A DNA stretch of 64,000 nucleotides, from contig JADJOA010000002.1 of NCBI GenBank assembly GCA_016714005.1, forward strand, positions 496,001 through 560,000. Reading direction: 5' to 3'. Source of the stretch: Bacteroidota bacterium (GTDB taxonomy: Bacteria; Bacteroidota; Bacteroidia; AKYH767-A; OLB10). Made by a program: the position numbers and the translations under genes. Shown here piece after piece: positions 18,095 through 28,132 of this stretch. The stretch's first letter is position 1. Every line of letters begins with the position of its first letter. The notes beneath the pieces are model-generated. The model did no database searches and was not told the origin of the DNA. It saw nothing but the letters and a program-made list of their open reading frames with translations.

Positions 18095-20044
18095 TTATGC
18101 AACAGGCACCTGTATGTTTACAGTTGTTCCTTTGCCTGGTTGCGAATCAAAATCAACCGTACCGTTTAAATACTCTACTCTTGATTGTATGTTTTTAAGA
18201 CCAATTCCATCAAACATTCTTATTTTTTTTGCATCAAACCCTACTCCATTATCTTCCACCATTAGTACCATTTCATTATCATGCCTAATTAGCTGTATGC
18301 TTACCTCAGTTGCCCGTGCATGTTTAATAATATTGTTTACAATTTCCTGCAACACCCTAAACAAAATATTTTCTGTATTCTGGTTCAGCCTTTGGTCAAG
18401 ACCAATAGTTTGCAGTTCAATTTTTAATTTACCGGTTGACGAAATTTTATCAATGAATTCGCGCACTGCCTTTACCAAGCCTGATTTAATAAGCATATTA
18501 GGCATCATGTTATGCGAAATGGCTCGCACTTCTTTTACCGACTCATCAATAAGGTCCACTGCATTTTTAAAATTTATTTGCTGCTGTACAGGTTGATGTA
18601 AGAAAATGTTTTCAAGATTGGTGACATTCATACGTGCGGCTGATAAAAGTTGTCCTACACCATCATGCAAATCCTTGCCAATTCGTTGGCGTTCCTTTTC
18701 TTCAGCATCTATTACAGCTTGCGAACGTATTTCCTTCTGCCGCATTAGTTCCTGCTGATGTGCCTTTTGTTGTTTTAACTTAAAATGCATCCATGCAAAC
18801 CAACCCGCTATTAAAATGAGCGCTATTGCAGCAAGAAGAAATATTTTTTCGTTACGCGATTTTAAAATTTCTGTGTCTTTACGATTGTTTTCAACAGTTA
18901 AAATTTTGTTTTCCGTTTCTTTCTTTTCTGTTTCATACTGTGTTCGCAGCTCTTCAATTTGACGATTGCTTGTTTCGTCCAGTAACGAATCGTTGTACGC
19001 TTTGCTTAGTTTTTGATATTGCAGGGCTTTGGTAAAGTTCCCCTCTTTCTCGTAAGCATTTGCAAGCGTAGCGGTAATTCCTGCAATGGTTTTTTTTGCA
19101 CCAATTTCTAACGACAACTCAAGACACTCATGCGCCTTTTTAATGGCATCATCATTTAGCCCCAGATTAAAATACACATGAGAGGTTTGTTTGGTAACCT
19201 CGCTTAGTGCATCGGCATTTCCTATTTCTATTAATAATTTTTCTGCTTTTAGGTAATAGCCTAACGCCTCTTTATACTTTTTATTGACAACATACAATCC
19301 TGCTATTCCCTCATAAGAAGCGGCTTCTGCATTTTTATCACCTGTTTGTAAGGCAAGCGGAAGAGCCATGTTATAATTGATTAATGCGCTGTCGGCATTA
19401 TTGGTGGCAGCATGGATTTTTCCAATACTGTTGTATGCCATTGCAATGTATTGAGGTTGCGGAGAAAGATTTTTTGTTACCTCAAAACATTTTCGGAAAT
19501 ATGGCATGGCGGTTTGGTGTTTTTCTAGTTGATAAAACAATCCGCCAAGATTCATGTAGGAGGAACCAAGCCTTTCAGGATTGATATGTCTCTCTTCAAT
19601 TTTTACAGACTGAAGATAATAGTCTATGGCTTTGTTGTAATCTCCTTTGTATAAGTAAACGTTGCCAATATTATTTAAAACTGCAGCTATTCCAACAGAA
19701 TCTTTTTGCCGCACATGAACTTCCTTGCACAACAAATAATTTTCAATGGCAAGGTTATAGTTGCCAACTATAGTAGCATGTATGCCTTTCATTATATACC
19801 CCTTGGCAATGCCAAAGTTAAATTTTACATTTTTTGATTTCTCAAGTGCATCGTTTGCGTAAGCAAGTCCGGTGTCAGGCTTGCTTTGAATATACTGCCA
19901 GCATATATCGTATAGTAATTTTATTTTAACGGTATCAATAGTAGCATTCTTCTCTGCTTTTTTAAGGCTATCAATAATTGACATATCCTGTGCATTTAAA
20001 GGAACAACAAAGCAAACACACAAACACAGAAACAGGTTACGCAT
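18095..20044 (-). CDS. TPR-containing sensor histidine kinase (HisKA_3 type)
   Basis: The 649-residue kinase has a signal peptide (RNLFLCLCVCFVVPLNAQ) and tetratricopeptide repeats over about residues 80-345 (for example AAVLNNIGNVYLYKGDYNKAIDYY). A coiled coil (355-400) and one transmembrane helix (about 400-420, IFLLAAIALILIAGWFAW) follow. The HisKA_3 dimerisation helix has H460 in GKDLHDGVGQLLSAA, and the HATPase lobe (about 550-649) has EIVNNIIKHARAT and MVEDNGVGFD. The periplasmic TPR part is the probable sensing region; the signal is unknown. It is transcribed with the NarL-type regulator downstream, and the pair is divergent from the T9SS protein at 20223. Confidence 0.92.
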   Translation of the reverse strand: MRNLFLCLCVCFVVPLNAQDMSIIDSLKKAEKNATIDTVKIKLLYDICWQYIQSKPDTGLAYANDALEKSKNVKFNFGIAKGYIMKGIHATIVGNYNLAIENYLLCKEVHVRQKDSVGIAAVLNNIGNVYLYKGDYNKAIDYYLQSVKIEERHINPERLGSSYMNLGGLFYQLEKHQTAMPYFRKCFEVTKNLSPQPQYIAMAYNSIGKIHAATNNADSALINYNMALPLALQTGDKNAEAASYEGIAGLYVVNKKYKEALGYYLKAEKLLIEIGNADALSEVTKQTSHVYFNLGLNDDAIKKAHECLELSLEIGAKKTIAGITATLANAYEKEGNFTKALQYQKLSKAYNDSLLDETSNRQIEELRTQYETEKKETENKILTVENNRKDTEILKSRNEKIFLLAAIALILIAGWFAWMHFKLKQQKAHQQELMRQKEIRSQAVIDAEEKERQRIGKDLHDGVGQLLSAARMNVTNLENIFLHQPVQQQINFKNAVDLIDESVKEVRAISHNMMPNMLIKSGLVKAVREFIDKISSTGKLKIELQTIGLDQRLNQNTENILFRVLQEIVNNIIKHARATEVSIQLIRHDNEMVLMVEDNGVGFDAKKIRMFDGIGLKNIQSRVEYLNGTVDFDSQPGKGTTVNIQVPVA

Positions 20045-20197
20045 GAAATAAGATTTAGTAATTTGAATGGTGCTAATCTAAAAGTATAAGAGATTTTAAG
20101 CAATGATATTTGTAGTGATTATTAATGATAATGCCCGCAGAAGATTTTCTCAATTATTTTTCTTGTAAGTACCGCAAGTTAGGTTTTCTTTTAAACT

Positions 20198-20205
20198 TAA
20201 ATTTG
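20198..20205 (+). promoter_or_regulatory. Candidate -7 promoter box
   Basis: TAAATTTG matches TAnnTTTG and lies 17 bases before ATG 20223. No clear -33 TTG is seen at the right distance. Confidence 0.4.
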
Positions 20206-20222
20206 CAACCTATTTAATTTTT

Positions 20223-21815
20223 ATGACAACAAAAACATCTTTCAACAAACTGTTATTTACTTTTATCGCTTTACTAAGTTGTACTTTATCAAATGCACAA
20301 GATACTTTTTATAAAGCATATGGCAATACTCAAAACTATAATTTCAGAGCAAACGCCATTTGTAATGTGAATGGAATTGGTAATGGTTATTTGGTAGCCG
20401 GTGAGCGTAACACACCTACTACCGGAAGCAGCGATGTGTGTGTTATACACATTAACGATAGTGGTGCAGTGCAATGGAGCAAAACTTATGGAGGAAGTAA
20501 TGATGATGTGGCATGGGATATACATCCAACCCAAAATGGTAATTACATAGTGGCAGGAAGTACCAAAAGCGCTAACGGTGCTTTTGATATGTATGTGCTG
20601 GTAATTGATTCTGCCGGAGATGTGCTTATGTCCAAAACCATTGGCGGACCAAATTTAGATATTGCTTACTGTATTTCGCCAACTACCGATGGTGGTTTTG
20701 TTTTAGCCGGGCGCACACAAAGTTTTGGTGCAGGCAACGAGGAGTTTTATCTTATAAAAGTTAATAGCACACTGACTGTGGAATGGAGCCGCACTATTGG
20801 CAATACCAATCCCGATTATGCAGCATGGGCAGAGGAGTTACCCGATCAAAGTATTATTACATGTGGCTACTCTGTTATTAATGGATGGGATATTTTACTT
20901 GTAAAAACGGATAGCATTGGAAATGTGCAATGGAAAAAAAATTATGGCACACCAACAGAAAACGAATACGCCTATGTTGTTAAACCCACGCCTGATGGCG
21001 GTTATATTACGGCAGGAGACCAAGCATCAAATGGTGGCGCTACGCGCAAGGCGTTAATCTCAAAAGTAAATTCATCCGGAAATGTAGAGTGGTGTAAAAG
21101 TTTTTTAGCAAACGGGTTCAGCAAACTCAACGGCATTTATGTTGACTCAACAGGTTTTGTTTTTACGGGTTATGTGGTAAACAACGGGCAAACGGATGCA
21201 TTGGTTATTAAAACCGATTTTAATGGCGATACTTTATTTGTAAAAGCAATTGGTAGTGTAACAGCATCTGATTACAGCGAAAAAATTATTCCTGATGGAC
21301 TAGGCGGTATGGTTATAGCAGGACATACTTCCTATGTTGGAAACTACGGCACTGATTTTTTATTGATAAAAGCTGATGGTAATGCTAATGCAGGTTGCTA
21401 CAGCAACTCTATTGCAGTTACTGTTACTAACTTGGCTGTGAACGCTGCTAATTTTGGTAATGCGGGTTCAGGTGCCAACGCTGTAAATTTTTCTACAACA
21501 GAATTAGCTGCTCCCGTAACCGATACCGTTTTTTGCAGCACTATTTTATCATCATTGCCTGAATTTCCAAATGATAATTTCTTTTCCGTTTACCCTAACC
21601 CTGTTGCAGATGAGTTGCATATCTCTTTTAAGGAAAATAATATCAGTAATGCTAGATACATTATTTATAATTTGAGAGGAGAGGTTGTAGTAAATGGAAT
21701 ACTCTTACCAAAGCAAAACATACTAATTAATGAACTAAGCGATGGAGTTTTCTATCTCAAAATAATTACAGCGGATTTTAGTGTTGTAAAAAGAGTGATA
21801 AAGGTTCGAGAATAA
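20223..21815 (+). CDS. T9SS-exported beta-propeller-type repeat protein
   Basis: A 530-residue secreted protein. The signal peptide (NKLLFTFIALLSCTLSNAQ) is followed by seven or so repeats of about 50 residues (NGNYIVAGSTKSANGAFDMYVLVIDSAG-type, with GGSNDDVAWDI, GGPNLDIAYCI and GTPTENEYAYV). These are typical of SBBP/delta-60-like propeller repeats. A type A sorting domain closes the protein: FFSVYPNPVADELHI, YIIYNLRGEVV, LSDGVFYLKI, KRVIKVRE. It has no catalytic motif and is likely structural or binding. The same style of repeat occurs in the protein at 8787. Confidence 0.85.
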   Translation: MTTKTSFNKLLFTFIALLSCTLSNAQDTFYKAYGNTQNYNFRANAICNVNGIGNGYLVAGERNTPTTGSSDVCVIHINDSGAVQWSKTYGGSNDDVAWDIHPTQNGNYIVAGSTKSANGAFDMYVLVIDSAGDVLMSKTIGGPNLDIAYCISPTTDGGFVLAGRTQSFGAGNEEFYLIKVNSTLTVEWSRTIGNTNPDYAAWAEELPDQSIITCGYSVINGWDILLVKTDSIGNVQWKKNYGTPTENEYAYVVKPTPDGGYITAGDQASNGGATRKALISKVNSSGNVEWCKSFLANGFSKLNGIYVDSTGFVFTGYVVNNGQTDALVIKTDFNGDTLFVKAIGSVTASDYSEKIIPDGLGGMVIAGHTSYVGNYGTDFLLIKADGNANAGCYSNSIAVTVTNLAVNAANFGNAGSGANAVNFSTTELAAPVTDTVFCSTILSSLPEFPNDNFFSVYPNPVADELHISFKENNISNARYIIYNLRGEVVVNGILLPKQNILINELSDGVFYLKIITADFSVVKRVIKVRE

Positions 21816-21938
21816 TAGATAATTTTAATCGTTACAGTGTTTGCATTTTATAAGGATTTATCCAGTGGGTAACTTAAATTTTGAATAACAAGAATCATTA
21901 TTTTGCTTTAAAAGATTACATGTCTTAATAACAACCAT

Positions 21939-22712
21939 ATGAAATCAATCTATCAAGCAATTATTATTTGTTGTATAACTCTATTAAACTGCATAACATC
22001 TTGTTCAACTAAAAAGAATGATGTTGATACAAAATCGACCAACATAAAGCAGGAAGAGAAACTGCAATATATTCAGAAAAATCCTTTTGCTTTTTTTCCT
22101 GATTTGGATTCATTACCCATATACAGTGGAGACCAGATTTTTTACGCAACTGACAAGTATATTGATGATAGACATAATATTTCAGCCATACTTTTTCAGA
22201 CCAACGATTTTGGAGGGAGTGGATGGGAAATGCAAATGATTGCCTTTACTTTTCTCAATGCAGACACGGTATTTATACCCATACTTGACAATTTTTTACT
22301 TTTTAAAAAGATAGAACTGAGGCGATGTTTAATTGATGAATCTTTAAATCAATTTTTTAAAACCCTTGATAGAATTGAGGAGATCAATAGCCCAATCAAT
22401 GAAATTCAGTTTGCTGTTTCTGATATAATTTTCAATAAATTACTTGACTGGAGAAATCTGGGAGATTATATATATGTAGGAGGAGTTAAGTGTTTGACTG
22501 ACAATAAATTTTTTTTGAAAGAAGATAAGAAAAGCCGTAACATTAAGGACTACAATTATGCAATTAACAAAATCAGAGCCTATAGAGACAATAATGCCTT
22601 AGTTGGAGTATATGAATCCGATAATGTGATATATATTTTGAAGAGTAATGCAGATGAAAGAATTTTTGTGGAAATGTATAACAAGAATAATTTTTCTGTA
22701 TTCCTCTTCTAA
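21939..22712 (+). CDS. Hypothetical lipoprotein
   Basis: I do not recognise this 257-residue product. The N-terminus (YQAIIICCITLLNCITSCS) is a lipoprotein signal peptide with Cys in the SC position, followed by a polar Lys/Asp/Thr linker. The body is rich in Phe, Asp and Asn with alternating strands and no repeats. It stands alone between a T9SS gene and feoA. About 275 bases with no gene follow, containing only a weak CCCTT/AGGG hairpin near 22831. Confidence 0.6.
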   Translation: MKSIYQAIIICCITLLNCITSCSTKKNDVDTKSTNIKQEEKLQYIQKNPFAFFPDLDSLPIYSGDQIFYATDKYIDDRHNISAILFQTNDFGGSGWEMQMIAFTFLNADTVFIPILDNFLLFKKIELRRCLIDESLNQFFKTLDRIEEINSPINEIQFAVSDIIFNKLLDWRNLGDYIYVGGVKCLTDNKFFLKEDKKSRNIKDYNYAINKIRAYRDNNALVGVYESDNVIYILKSNADERIFVEMYNKNNFSVFLF

Positions 22713-22968
22713 ATCAGTAGTGCAAGAGGAAATTCCAGTTTATCTATCAAATAAATCATCTGATCGTTTATTAATTCTAACCTTGGGGAAATACTTTTTC
22801 AATATTCCCTCTAGTTTTAGCCGATGCTTTCCCTTAACGTCAGGGTAAAAAACGAAGAATAAAAACCAATTACAACATACAATTCCAATAGTTCGCTGGT
22901 GGTTTTAGCGTTAGGGAAATTTTTACACACCCCCAACATCTCCCTCTTTAATTAAAACCATTAAAAAC

Positions 22969-22976
22969 TACATTTG
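22969..22976 (+). promoter_or_regulatory. Candidate -7 promoter box for feoAB
   Basis: TACATTTG matches TAnnTTTG and ends 12 bases before the feoA ATG. No Fur-box-like palindrome was recognised here. Confidence 0.45.
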
Positions 22977-22988
22977 CCACTTCAAAAA

Positions 22989-23222
22989 ATGAAGAGTAAA
23001 AAATTATCCGAGGTGGCAGTGGGTCATAGCTGCGTTATAGATTCTTATACCGATGATGAGATAAAACTCAAACTGATGGAAATGGGATGCCTGCCTGGTG
23101 AAGTAATTAGGATAGAGCGGCTGGCTCCTCTTGGTGACCCTATTGCCATTGAAGTAGCTGGCTATACTTTGACAGTTAGAAAAAGTGAGGCCCAAACCGT
23201 TTTAATAAATACTATTGATTAA
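22989..23222 (+). CDS. feoA: Ferrous iron transport protein FeoA
   Basis: The 77-residue SH3-like protein fits FeoA: SEVAVGHSCVIDSY, then LKLMEMGCLPGEVIRIERLAPLGDPIAIEVAGYTLTVRKSEA, including the family's MGxxPG turn. I chose ATG 22989; an upstream in-frame TTG at 22974 overlaps the promoter box. FeoA regulates FeoB, the Fe(II) permease of the inner membrane, and feoB follows 38 bases later. Confidence 0.92.
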   Translation: MKSKKLSEVAVGHSCVIDSYTDDEIKLKLMEMGCLPGEVIRIERLAPLGDPIAIEVAGYTLTVRKSEAQTVLINTID

Positions 23223-23260
23223 CTTTTTAAATGCTTTACAGCCCTGCGCTAAAATAAATT

Positions 23261-25390
23261 GTGAGCGAGATAAAAATTAAGGTTGCTTTAATAGGAAATC
23301 CCAACAGTGGTAAATCTACTTTGTTTAATTCTTTAACAGGATTAAACCAAAAAGTTGCCAACTTTCCGGGCGTTACGGTTGAAAAACATGTAGGCAATTT
23401 TACCTACAGCGATGCAATGCTTGGCGTTAATTATAACATTGAACTTACCGATTTGCCTGGTACTTATTCCATATATCCTAAAACGCTTGATGAGCAAATT
23501 CCTTTCAGGGTTTTAATTGACAAAAAAGATGAATCGCACCCCGATAAAGTAATTGTTATTGCCGATGCTACTAATCTTAAACGCAGTTTATTTCTCTGTT
23601 CCCAAATTATTGATTTAAAAATTCCGGTGGTGTTGGTGCTTAATATGATGGATATGGTAAGGGAGCAGGCCATTAACATTGATATTCAGAAACTGCAAAA
23701 CGCATTGGGAGTTTTTGTTATACCGTGCGTTGCGCGCAAAGGAGAAGGTATTGATGATATTAGAAATGCAGTGGTTAGTAATCATAACATGCTGCAAAAC
23801 GATTTTATAGACAGCCGCTCTTTTGCTCCGCTTGTTACAGATAGCATTAAGTATATACTTAACATTGATAACAATTACACCGCTTTTCAAATCGCCAATA
23901 ATTTTGAGAAAGTTGATTTATCCTTTATCAGCAATGAAAAGAAAAAAGAGATTGGAAAAATAATTTATCAAGGTCATTTTACCTCATCATCCATGCAAGC
24001 TGCCGAAACACTGGAACGCTATAAGGTAATTAGCCTCCTGATGAAAAGCTGCATAACACATAAAAACGACCGCCAGCAAAAATCATTTACATCAAGGCTT
24101 GATAATATTCTTACGCATAAAGTGTGGGGCTATGCCATTTTCTTAACCATACTCTTTCTCATCTTCCAGGCCATATTCACGTTTGCACAAGTGCCTATGG
24201 ATATAATTGATGGCGCTTTTGCAAGCCTGAGCGATGCTGTAAAAAATGCTCTGCCCGCAGGCGAAATCAATGATTTAATTGTAAATGGTGTTTTAGCCGG
24301 GCTTGGCGGCATAGTCATTTTTGTTCCGCAAATTGCCATGCTGTTTTTATTTATTGCCATATTAGAAGATACCGGCTATATGGCTCGCGTTAGTTTTATT
24401 ATGGATAAACTCATGCGAAAGTTTGGATTAAACGGACGGAGCGTAATTCCTTTGATAAGTGGTGTAGCTTGTGCTGTACCCGCTATACTTGCCACACGTA
24501 CCATACAAAGTTGGAAAGAAAGACTCATCACCATTTTTGTTACGCCTTTAATGAGTTGCTCTGCGCGGCTTCCGGTTTATACACTTTTAATTTCCATTAT
24601 CATTCCACGCGATTATGCTTTTGGTTTTTTAAGTATGCAGGCAATGGTAATGATGGCAATGTACCTTATAGGTTTTTTTGCTGCTATTGGCTCGGCTTTA
24701 CTTATGAAGTGGTTTGTAAAAGCGCGTGAAAGAGATTTTTTTATCATGGAATTGCCCGTTTACCGCTCTCCACGCTGGAAAAATATTTTGCAAACCATTA
24801 TTGAAAAAGTTAAAATATTTTTGTTTGATGCCGGTAAAGTTATCATAGCTATTTCTGTAGTGCTTTGGTTTTTAGCATCGCACGGCACAGGCGATTCTTT
24901 TAAATCTACTGACAAAAAATTACACATTAACGAAACCAATGGATTGCTTACAGAACAAGAAGTAAACGAACTGGAAGCGCAAAGATTAGAAGCCAGTTAT
25001 GCTGGTAAAATGGGTAAATTATTAGAGCCCGCCATTGCACCTCTTGGCTTTGACTGGAAAATTGGCATTGCATTAATTACTTCATTTGCTGCCCGCGAAG
25101 TTTTTGTGGGAACTATGTCAACCATTTACAGTGTAGGCAAAGACAATGAAGACACTGCCACCATTCGTGATAAAATGCTTACTGAAAAAACTGAAGTTGG
25201 AACACCACGTTACTCGCTTGCAACAGGCTGGTCGCTTATGTTGTTTTACGCATTTGCCATGCAGTGCATGAGTACGCTTGCTGTTGTAAAACGTGAAACC
25301 AATAGTTGGAAATGGCCTCTGCTGCAATTTGCTTACATGAGCGGATTAGCATATCTCTCAAGTTTTATTGTTTTTAATTTGTTGAAGTGA
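23261..25390 (+). CDS. feoB: Ferrous iron transporter FeoB
   Basis: It is a 709-residue Fe(II) permease with an N-terminal G domain: P-loop GNPNSGKS (about 12-19), TVEKHVG, DLPGTYS (about 68-74) and NMMD. A helical linker follows, then the membrane part with two Gate domains (GLGGIVIFVPQIAMLFLFIAILEDTGYMARVSF and GFDWKIGIALITSFAAREVFVGTMS). The usual GCxVPAILATR motif is SGVACAVPAILATR. The start is GTG 23261. The protein is close to standard bacterial FeoB length. It is cotranscribed with feoA, and FeoC is absent. The gene contains no frameshift, in contrast to many neighbours. Confidence 0.96.
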   Translation: MSEIKIKVALIGNPNSGKSTLFNSLTGLNQKVANFPGVTVEKHVGNFTYSDAMLGVNYNIELTDLPGTYSIYPKTLDEQIPFRVLIDKKDESHPDKVIVIADATNLKRSLFLCSQIIDLKIPVVLVLNMMDMVREQAINIDIQKLQNALGVFVIPCVARKGEGIDDIRNAVVSNHNMLQNDFIDSRSFAPLVTDSIKYILNIDNNYTAFQIANNFEKVDLSFISNEKKKEIGKIIYQGHFTSSSMQAAETLERYKVISLLMKSCITHKNDRQQKSFTSRLDNILTHKVWGYAIFLTILFLIFQAIFTFAQVPMDIIDGAFASLSDAVKNALPAGEINDLIVNGVLAGLGGIVIFVPQIAMLFLFIAILEDTGYMARVSFIMDKLMRKFGLNGRSVIPLISGVACAVPAILATRTIQSWKERLITIFVTPLMSCSARLPVYTLLISIIIPRDYAFGFLSMQAMVMMAMYLIGFFAAIGSALLMKWFVKARERDFFIMELPVYRSPRWKNILQTIIEKVKIFLFDAGKVIIAISVVLWFLASHGTGDSFKSTDKKLHINETNGLLTEQEVNELEAQRLEASYAGKMGKLLEPAIAPLGFDWKIGIALITSFAAREVFVGTMSTIYSVGKDNEDTATIRDKMLTEKTEVGTPRYSLATGWSLMLFYAFAMQCMSTLAVVKRETNSWKWPLLQFAYMSGLAYLSSFIVFNLLK

Positions 25391-25457
25391 TCGGGTCAAT
25401 ATTTAATTGTGAATGGCGAAATGCACTAAACTTTATTTATCTTTTCTCTTTAATTTA

Positions 25458-25465
25458 AGAAGGAG
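25458..25465 (+). promoter_or_regulatory. Unusually strong Shine-Dalgarno sequence
   Basis: AGAAGGAG sits five bases before ATG 25471. Clear Shine-Dalgarno sequences are otherwise rare here, as is normal for Bacteroidota, and it supports this start. Confidence 0.5.
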
Positions 25466-25470
25466 CTTTT

Positions 25471-26096
25471 ATGGCACGATTAAATATTGAACAATTAGAA
25501 ACAGCACTTAAAAAATATGTACCTGCAAAAGCACTGCACTATTGTGTTGATTGGATTGCACAGAATAATATTAGCCTGCGCATTTCTAAAAGCAGACATA
25601 GTAAGTATGGCGATTATCGTCCGCCCTTTAAAGGTGCCGGGCATCGTATTTCCATTAACGGAGACTTGAATCCATACGCTTTTCTAATAACATTTGTTCA
25701 CGAAGTTGCTCACCTCAACCAATGGAAACATTACAAAGCCATTTACGAACCGCATGGCAAACTCTGGAAAAACGAATACAAAAAGCTGATGATGCCTTTA
25801 TTGCACGAGCATATTTTTCCTGCCACGGTTGTTACAGCTTTAAAAAACTATATGCATAATCCGGCAGCTACCAGTTGCACCGATCATGATTTGCTAAAGG
25901 CTCTTCGAGAGTTTGATGTCGAAAAAGATGAATGGCTTACGCTTGAAGAAATTGAAATGGATGCAACATTCAGAATAAGAACCGGCAGAAAGTTTATTAA
26001 AAACAAAAACTCCGTAAAAATTACTCTTGTATTGATGTAAGAACAAAAAGCATTTACATGATTAATCCGCTTACAGAAGTGCAGGTGATTATGTAA
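25471..26096 (+). CDS. SprT-like zinc metalloprotease-family protein (one frameshift near the 3' end)
   Basis: The SprT-like/Spartan family Zn motif HEVAH (H77, E78, H81) sits in FLITFVHEVAHLNQWKHY, preceded by KYGDYRPPF and GHRISINGDLNPYAF. Family members act on DNA-protein crosslinks or are unassigned. In the given frame the protein stops at 26040 after VKITLVLM. Adding one A to the run in GTAAAAATTACTC gives VKNYSCIDVRTKSIYMINPLTEVQVIM and a stop at 26096, which is the normal SprT tail (208 residues), so I place the end there. It is preceded by a strong Shine-Dalgarno sequence. It is not obviously linked to its neighbours. Confidence 0.78.
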
Positions 26097-26135
26097 AATA
26101 ATTTTCCACTTTTCTTTTTCTTCAACCCGCTATTC

Positions 26136-26143
26136 TATTTTTG
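26136..26143 (+). promoter_or_regulatory. Candidate -7 promoter box for the aminotransferase
   Basis: TATTTTTG matches TAnnTTTG and lies 19 bases before ATG 26163; no -33 TTG was found. Confidence 0.35.
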
Positions 26144-26162
26144 AAAAGTAAAATTAAAGTAC

Positions 26163-27449
26163 ATGTTAACTGAAACACTTACAAAGAGAAAACTTCAGGC
26201 ATCGGCAATGGCTGAATCTCTTATTGGTTCTGAAATTATAAAGCTGGCAGCGGAGATAAACGAAAAAATAAAACAAGGCGAAAAAATTTACAATTTTACC
26301 ATTGGTGATTTTGATCCTAAAATTTTTCCAATACCTGATGAGTTGCGTAATGAAATTATAAATGCTTATATAGCTGGGTACACTAATTACCCTGCCGGCA
26401 ATGGCGAGCCTGAATTGCGAAAACAAGTTGCCTCATTTATTGAACATTACCAGGGTTTAAAATACAAGCCTGAGGAGTTTTTAATTTCTGGTGGAGCGCG
26501 CCCGCTTATTTATGCTATTTACAAAACTGTACTTGATGCAAATGATAAAGTAATTTTTCCCGTGCCATCATGGAACAACAACCACTACTGCCACCTCACC
26601 AATGCACAACAAATTTTAATTGATGCATTGCCTGAAAATAATTTTATGCCAACAGCAGCATCCATAAAGCCGCATATTAAAGATGCCACACTTATTGCTT
26701 TATGCTCTCCGCTAAATCCTACTGGCACTGTTTTTACAGAAGACAACTTGTGCGAAATTTGCGAATTGGTGCTTGAAGAAAATAGCCGCAGAGCCGCTAC
26801 CCAAAAACCGCTTTATGTGATGTACGATCAAATTTACTGGATGCTTACTGCTGGCAACACCAAACATTTTGATCCGGTTTCACTCTACCCTGATATGCGC
26901 AACTTTACTATATACGTTGATGGCTTGTCAAAAGCATTTGCGGCAACAGGAGTACGTGTGGGATGGGCCTTTGGTCCGTTTGCTATCATTGATAAAATGA
27001 AGTCCATTCTTTCTCATGTAGGCGCGTGGTCTCCTAAAGCAGAACAGGTAGCTACTGCAAAATATTTATCAGACAAAATAGCCATGGATAATTATTTATC
27101 TCATTTTAAGAGTGAAGTAAACAAAAGGCTCATTGGTTTTTACGAAGGGTTTCAAAAACTGAAAGCAGAAGGATTGCCCGTTGAAGCTATAGAACCGCAG
27201 GGGGCTATCTATCTTACAGTGCGGTTTAATATTATTGGAAAAAAAACAACAGAGGGCCATGTAATTGCAAACTCAAATAATATTACACATTACCTCATTA
27301 ATACAGCAAAAACAGCCATGGTTCCGTTTAGTGCATTTGGTGCAAGCGATAGCAGCGATTGGTTCAGGCTTAGCGTTGGCACAAGCAGAGCAGAAGATAT
27401 TGACACGGTAGTTAATCTCATTGCAAATGCACTACGCCAACTAAAATAA
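26163..27449 (+). CDS. Class I/II PLP-dependent aminotransferase
   Basis: A 428-residue fold-type I aminotransferase of the aspartate/aromatic group. The substrate pocket and PLP region show NFTIGDFDPKIFPIP, ISGGARPLIYAIYKTVL, CSPLNPTGTVFTEDNL, DQIYWML and the Schiff-base Lys in GLSKAFAATGVRVGWAFGP (about K257). The start is ATG 26163. The specific amino-acid/keto-acid pair cannot be told. It is on its own between the SprT-like gene and a small envelope protein. Confidence 0.9.
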   Translation: MLTETLTKRKLQASAMAESLIGSEIIKLAAEINEKIKQGEKIYNFTIGDFDPKIFPIPDELRNEIINAYIAGYTNYPAGNGEPELRKQVASFIEHYQGLKYKPEEFLISGGARPLIYAIYKTVLDANDKVIFPVPSWNNNHYCHLTNAQQILIDALPENNFMPTAASIKPHIKDATLIALCSPLNPTGTVFTEDNLCEICELVLEENSRRAATQKPLYVMYDQIYWMLTAGNTKHFDPVSLYPDMRNFTIYVDGLSKAFAATGVRVGWAFGPFAIIDKMKSILSHVGAWSPKAEQVATAKYLSDKIAMDNYLSHFKSEVNKRLIGFYEGFQKLKAEGLPVEAIEPQGAIYLTVRFNIIGKKTTEGHVIANSNNITHYLINTAKTAMVPFSAFGASDSSDWFRLSVGTSRAEDIDTVVNLIANALRQLK

Positions 27450-27466
27450 AATTGCTCAGTTACGCT

Positions 27467-28099
27467 ATGAAAAAAACCTTGCTTGCATTATTTCTTTTTA
27501 CTATACCAATCAATAGTAGTGCGCAGGAATATTTTTTTAAGGAGATAAACGCTTTTAAGTTTTCGCCCCTGCGCATGGTTGACCCCATAACACCAGGGCT
27601 TGAATTTTCTTTTGAAAAACAACTTCTTCCAATAGCATCTGTTCAATTAACTGGTGCTAAACTCATGATCATGTTTCCGGCATTGTCAAACCCGATAACA
27701 AATCTTGAAGGCACACGTTGGGCGCTTGAAGTGAAATACTTTTTAGCACAGGCAAAAAAATCTGTTTGGTATGCTTCGTTTGAAGCCGCATTTGTGCAAT
27801 CGGAATACAACACCATTTTAAATTTTAGTTATTATGATGATTCCATTCATGTGAAAAAGAAAACTACATCCTTAAATTTTAAAACCGGTTTTTATTTTGA
27901 CTTTAAACCCATAGTGCTCGATTTTTACGCAGGCATTGGTTTAAAATTCCGCAATGTGAGGCATGAGGAAAGGCTTAACCCGCGCGATAACCTATATAAT
28001 GAAATTCTACCTTACAATCCCCACTACTTTGCCTCCCAGGAAACCCGCAAACTCAAATTCAATGTTCCTTTAGGATTTCGGGTAGGATATAATTTTTAA
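27467..28099 (+). CDS. Outer-membrane beta-barrel-like protein (DUF3575-like)
   Basis: ATG 27467 gives 210 residues beginning with a signal peptide (KKTLLALFLFTIPINSSAQ). The mature part is built from amphipathic strands (PITPGLEFSFEKQLLP, WALEVKYFLAQ, TSLNFKTGFYFDF, VLDFYAGIGLKFRNVRHEE) and ends in a terminal strand with Phe (FNVPLGFRVGYNF). It resembles the small DUF3575-type barrels of Bacteroidota. The 17-base spacing from the aminotransferase suggests cotranscription. Its function is unknown. Confidence 0.65.
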   Translation: MKKTLLALFLFTIPINSSAQEYFFKEINAFKFSPLRMVDPITPGLEFSFEKQLLPIASVQLTGAKLMIMFPALSNPITNLEGTRWALEVKYFLAQAKKSVWYASFEAAFVQSEYNTILNFSYYDDSIHVKKKTTSLNFKTGFYFDFKPIVLDFYAGIGLKFRNVRHEERLNPRDNLYNEILPYNPHYFASQETRKLKFNVPLGFRVGYNF

Positions 28100-28132
28100 T
28101 CTGACAGAGAGTATAATTTTTTCAAGTATCTA

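Noticed and set aside
18114..18596. 160-codon open frame antisense to the TPR kinase
   Set aside because: It is a shadow of the kinase's conserved ATPase region with no recognisable domain.
22713..22988. Fur-regulated operator before feoA
   Set aside because: No palindrome resembling a Fur box was found; only a TAnnTTTG box can be supported.
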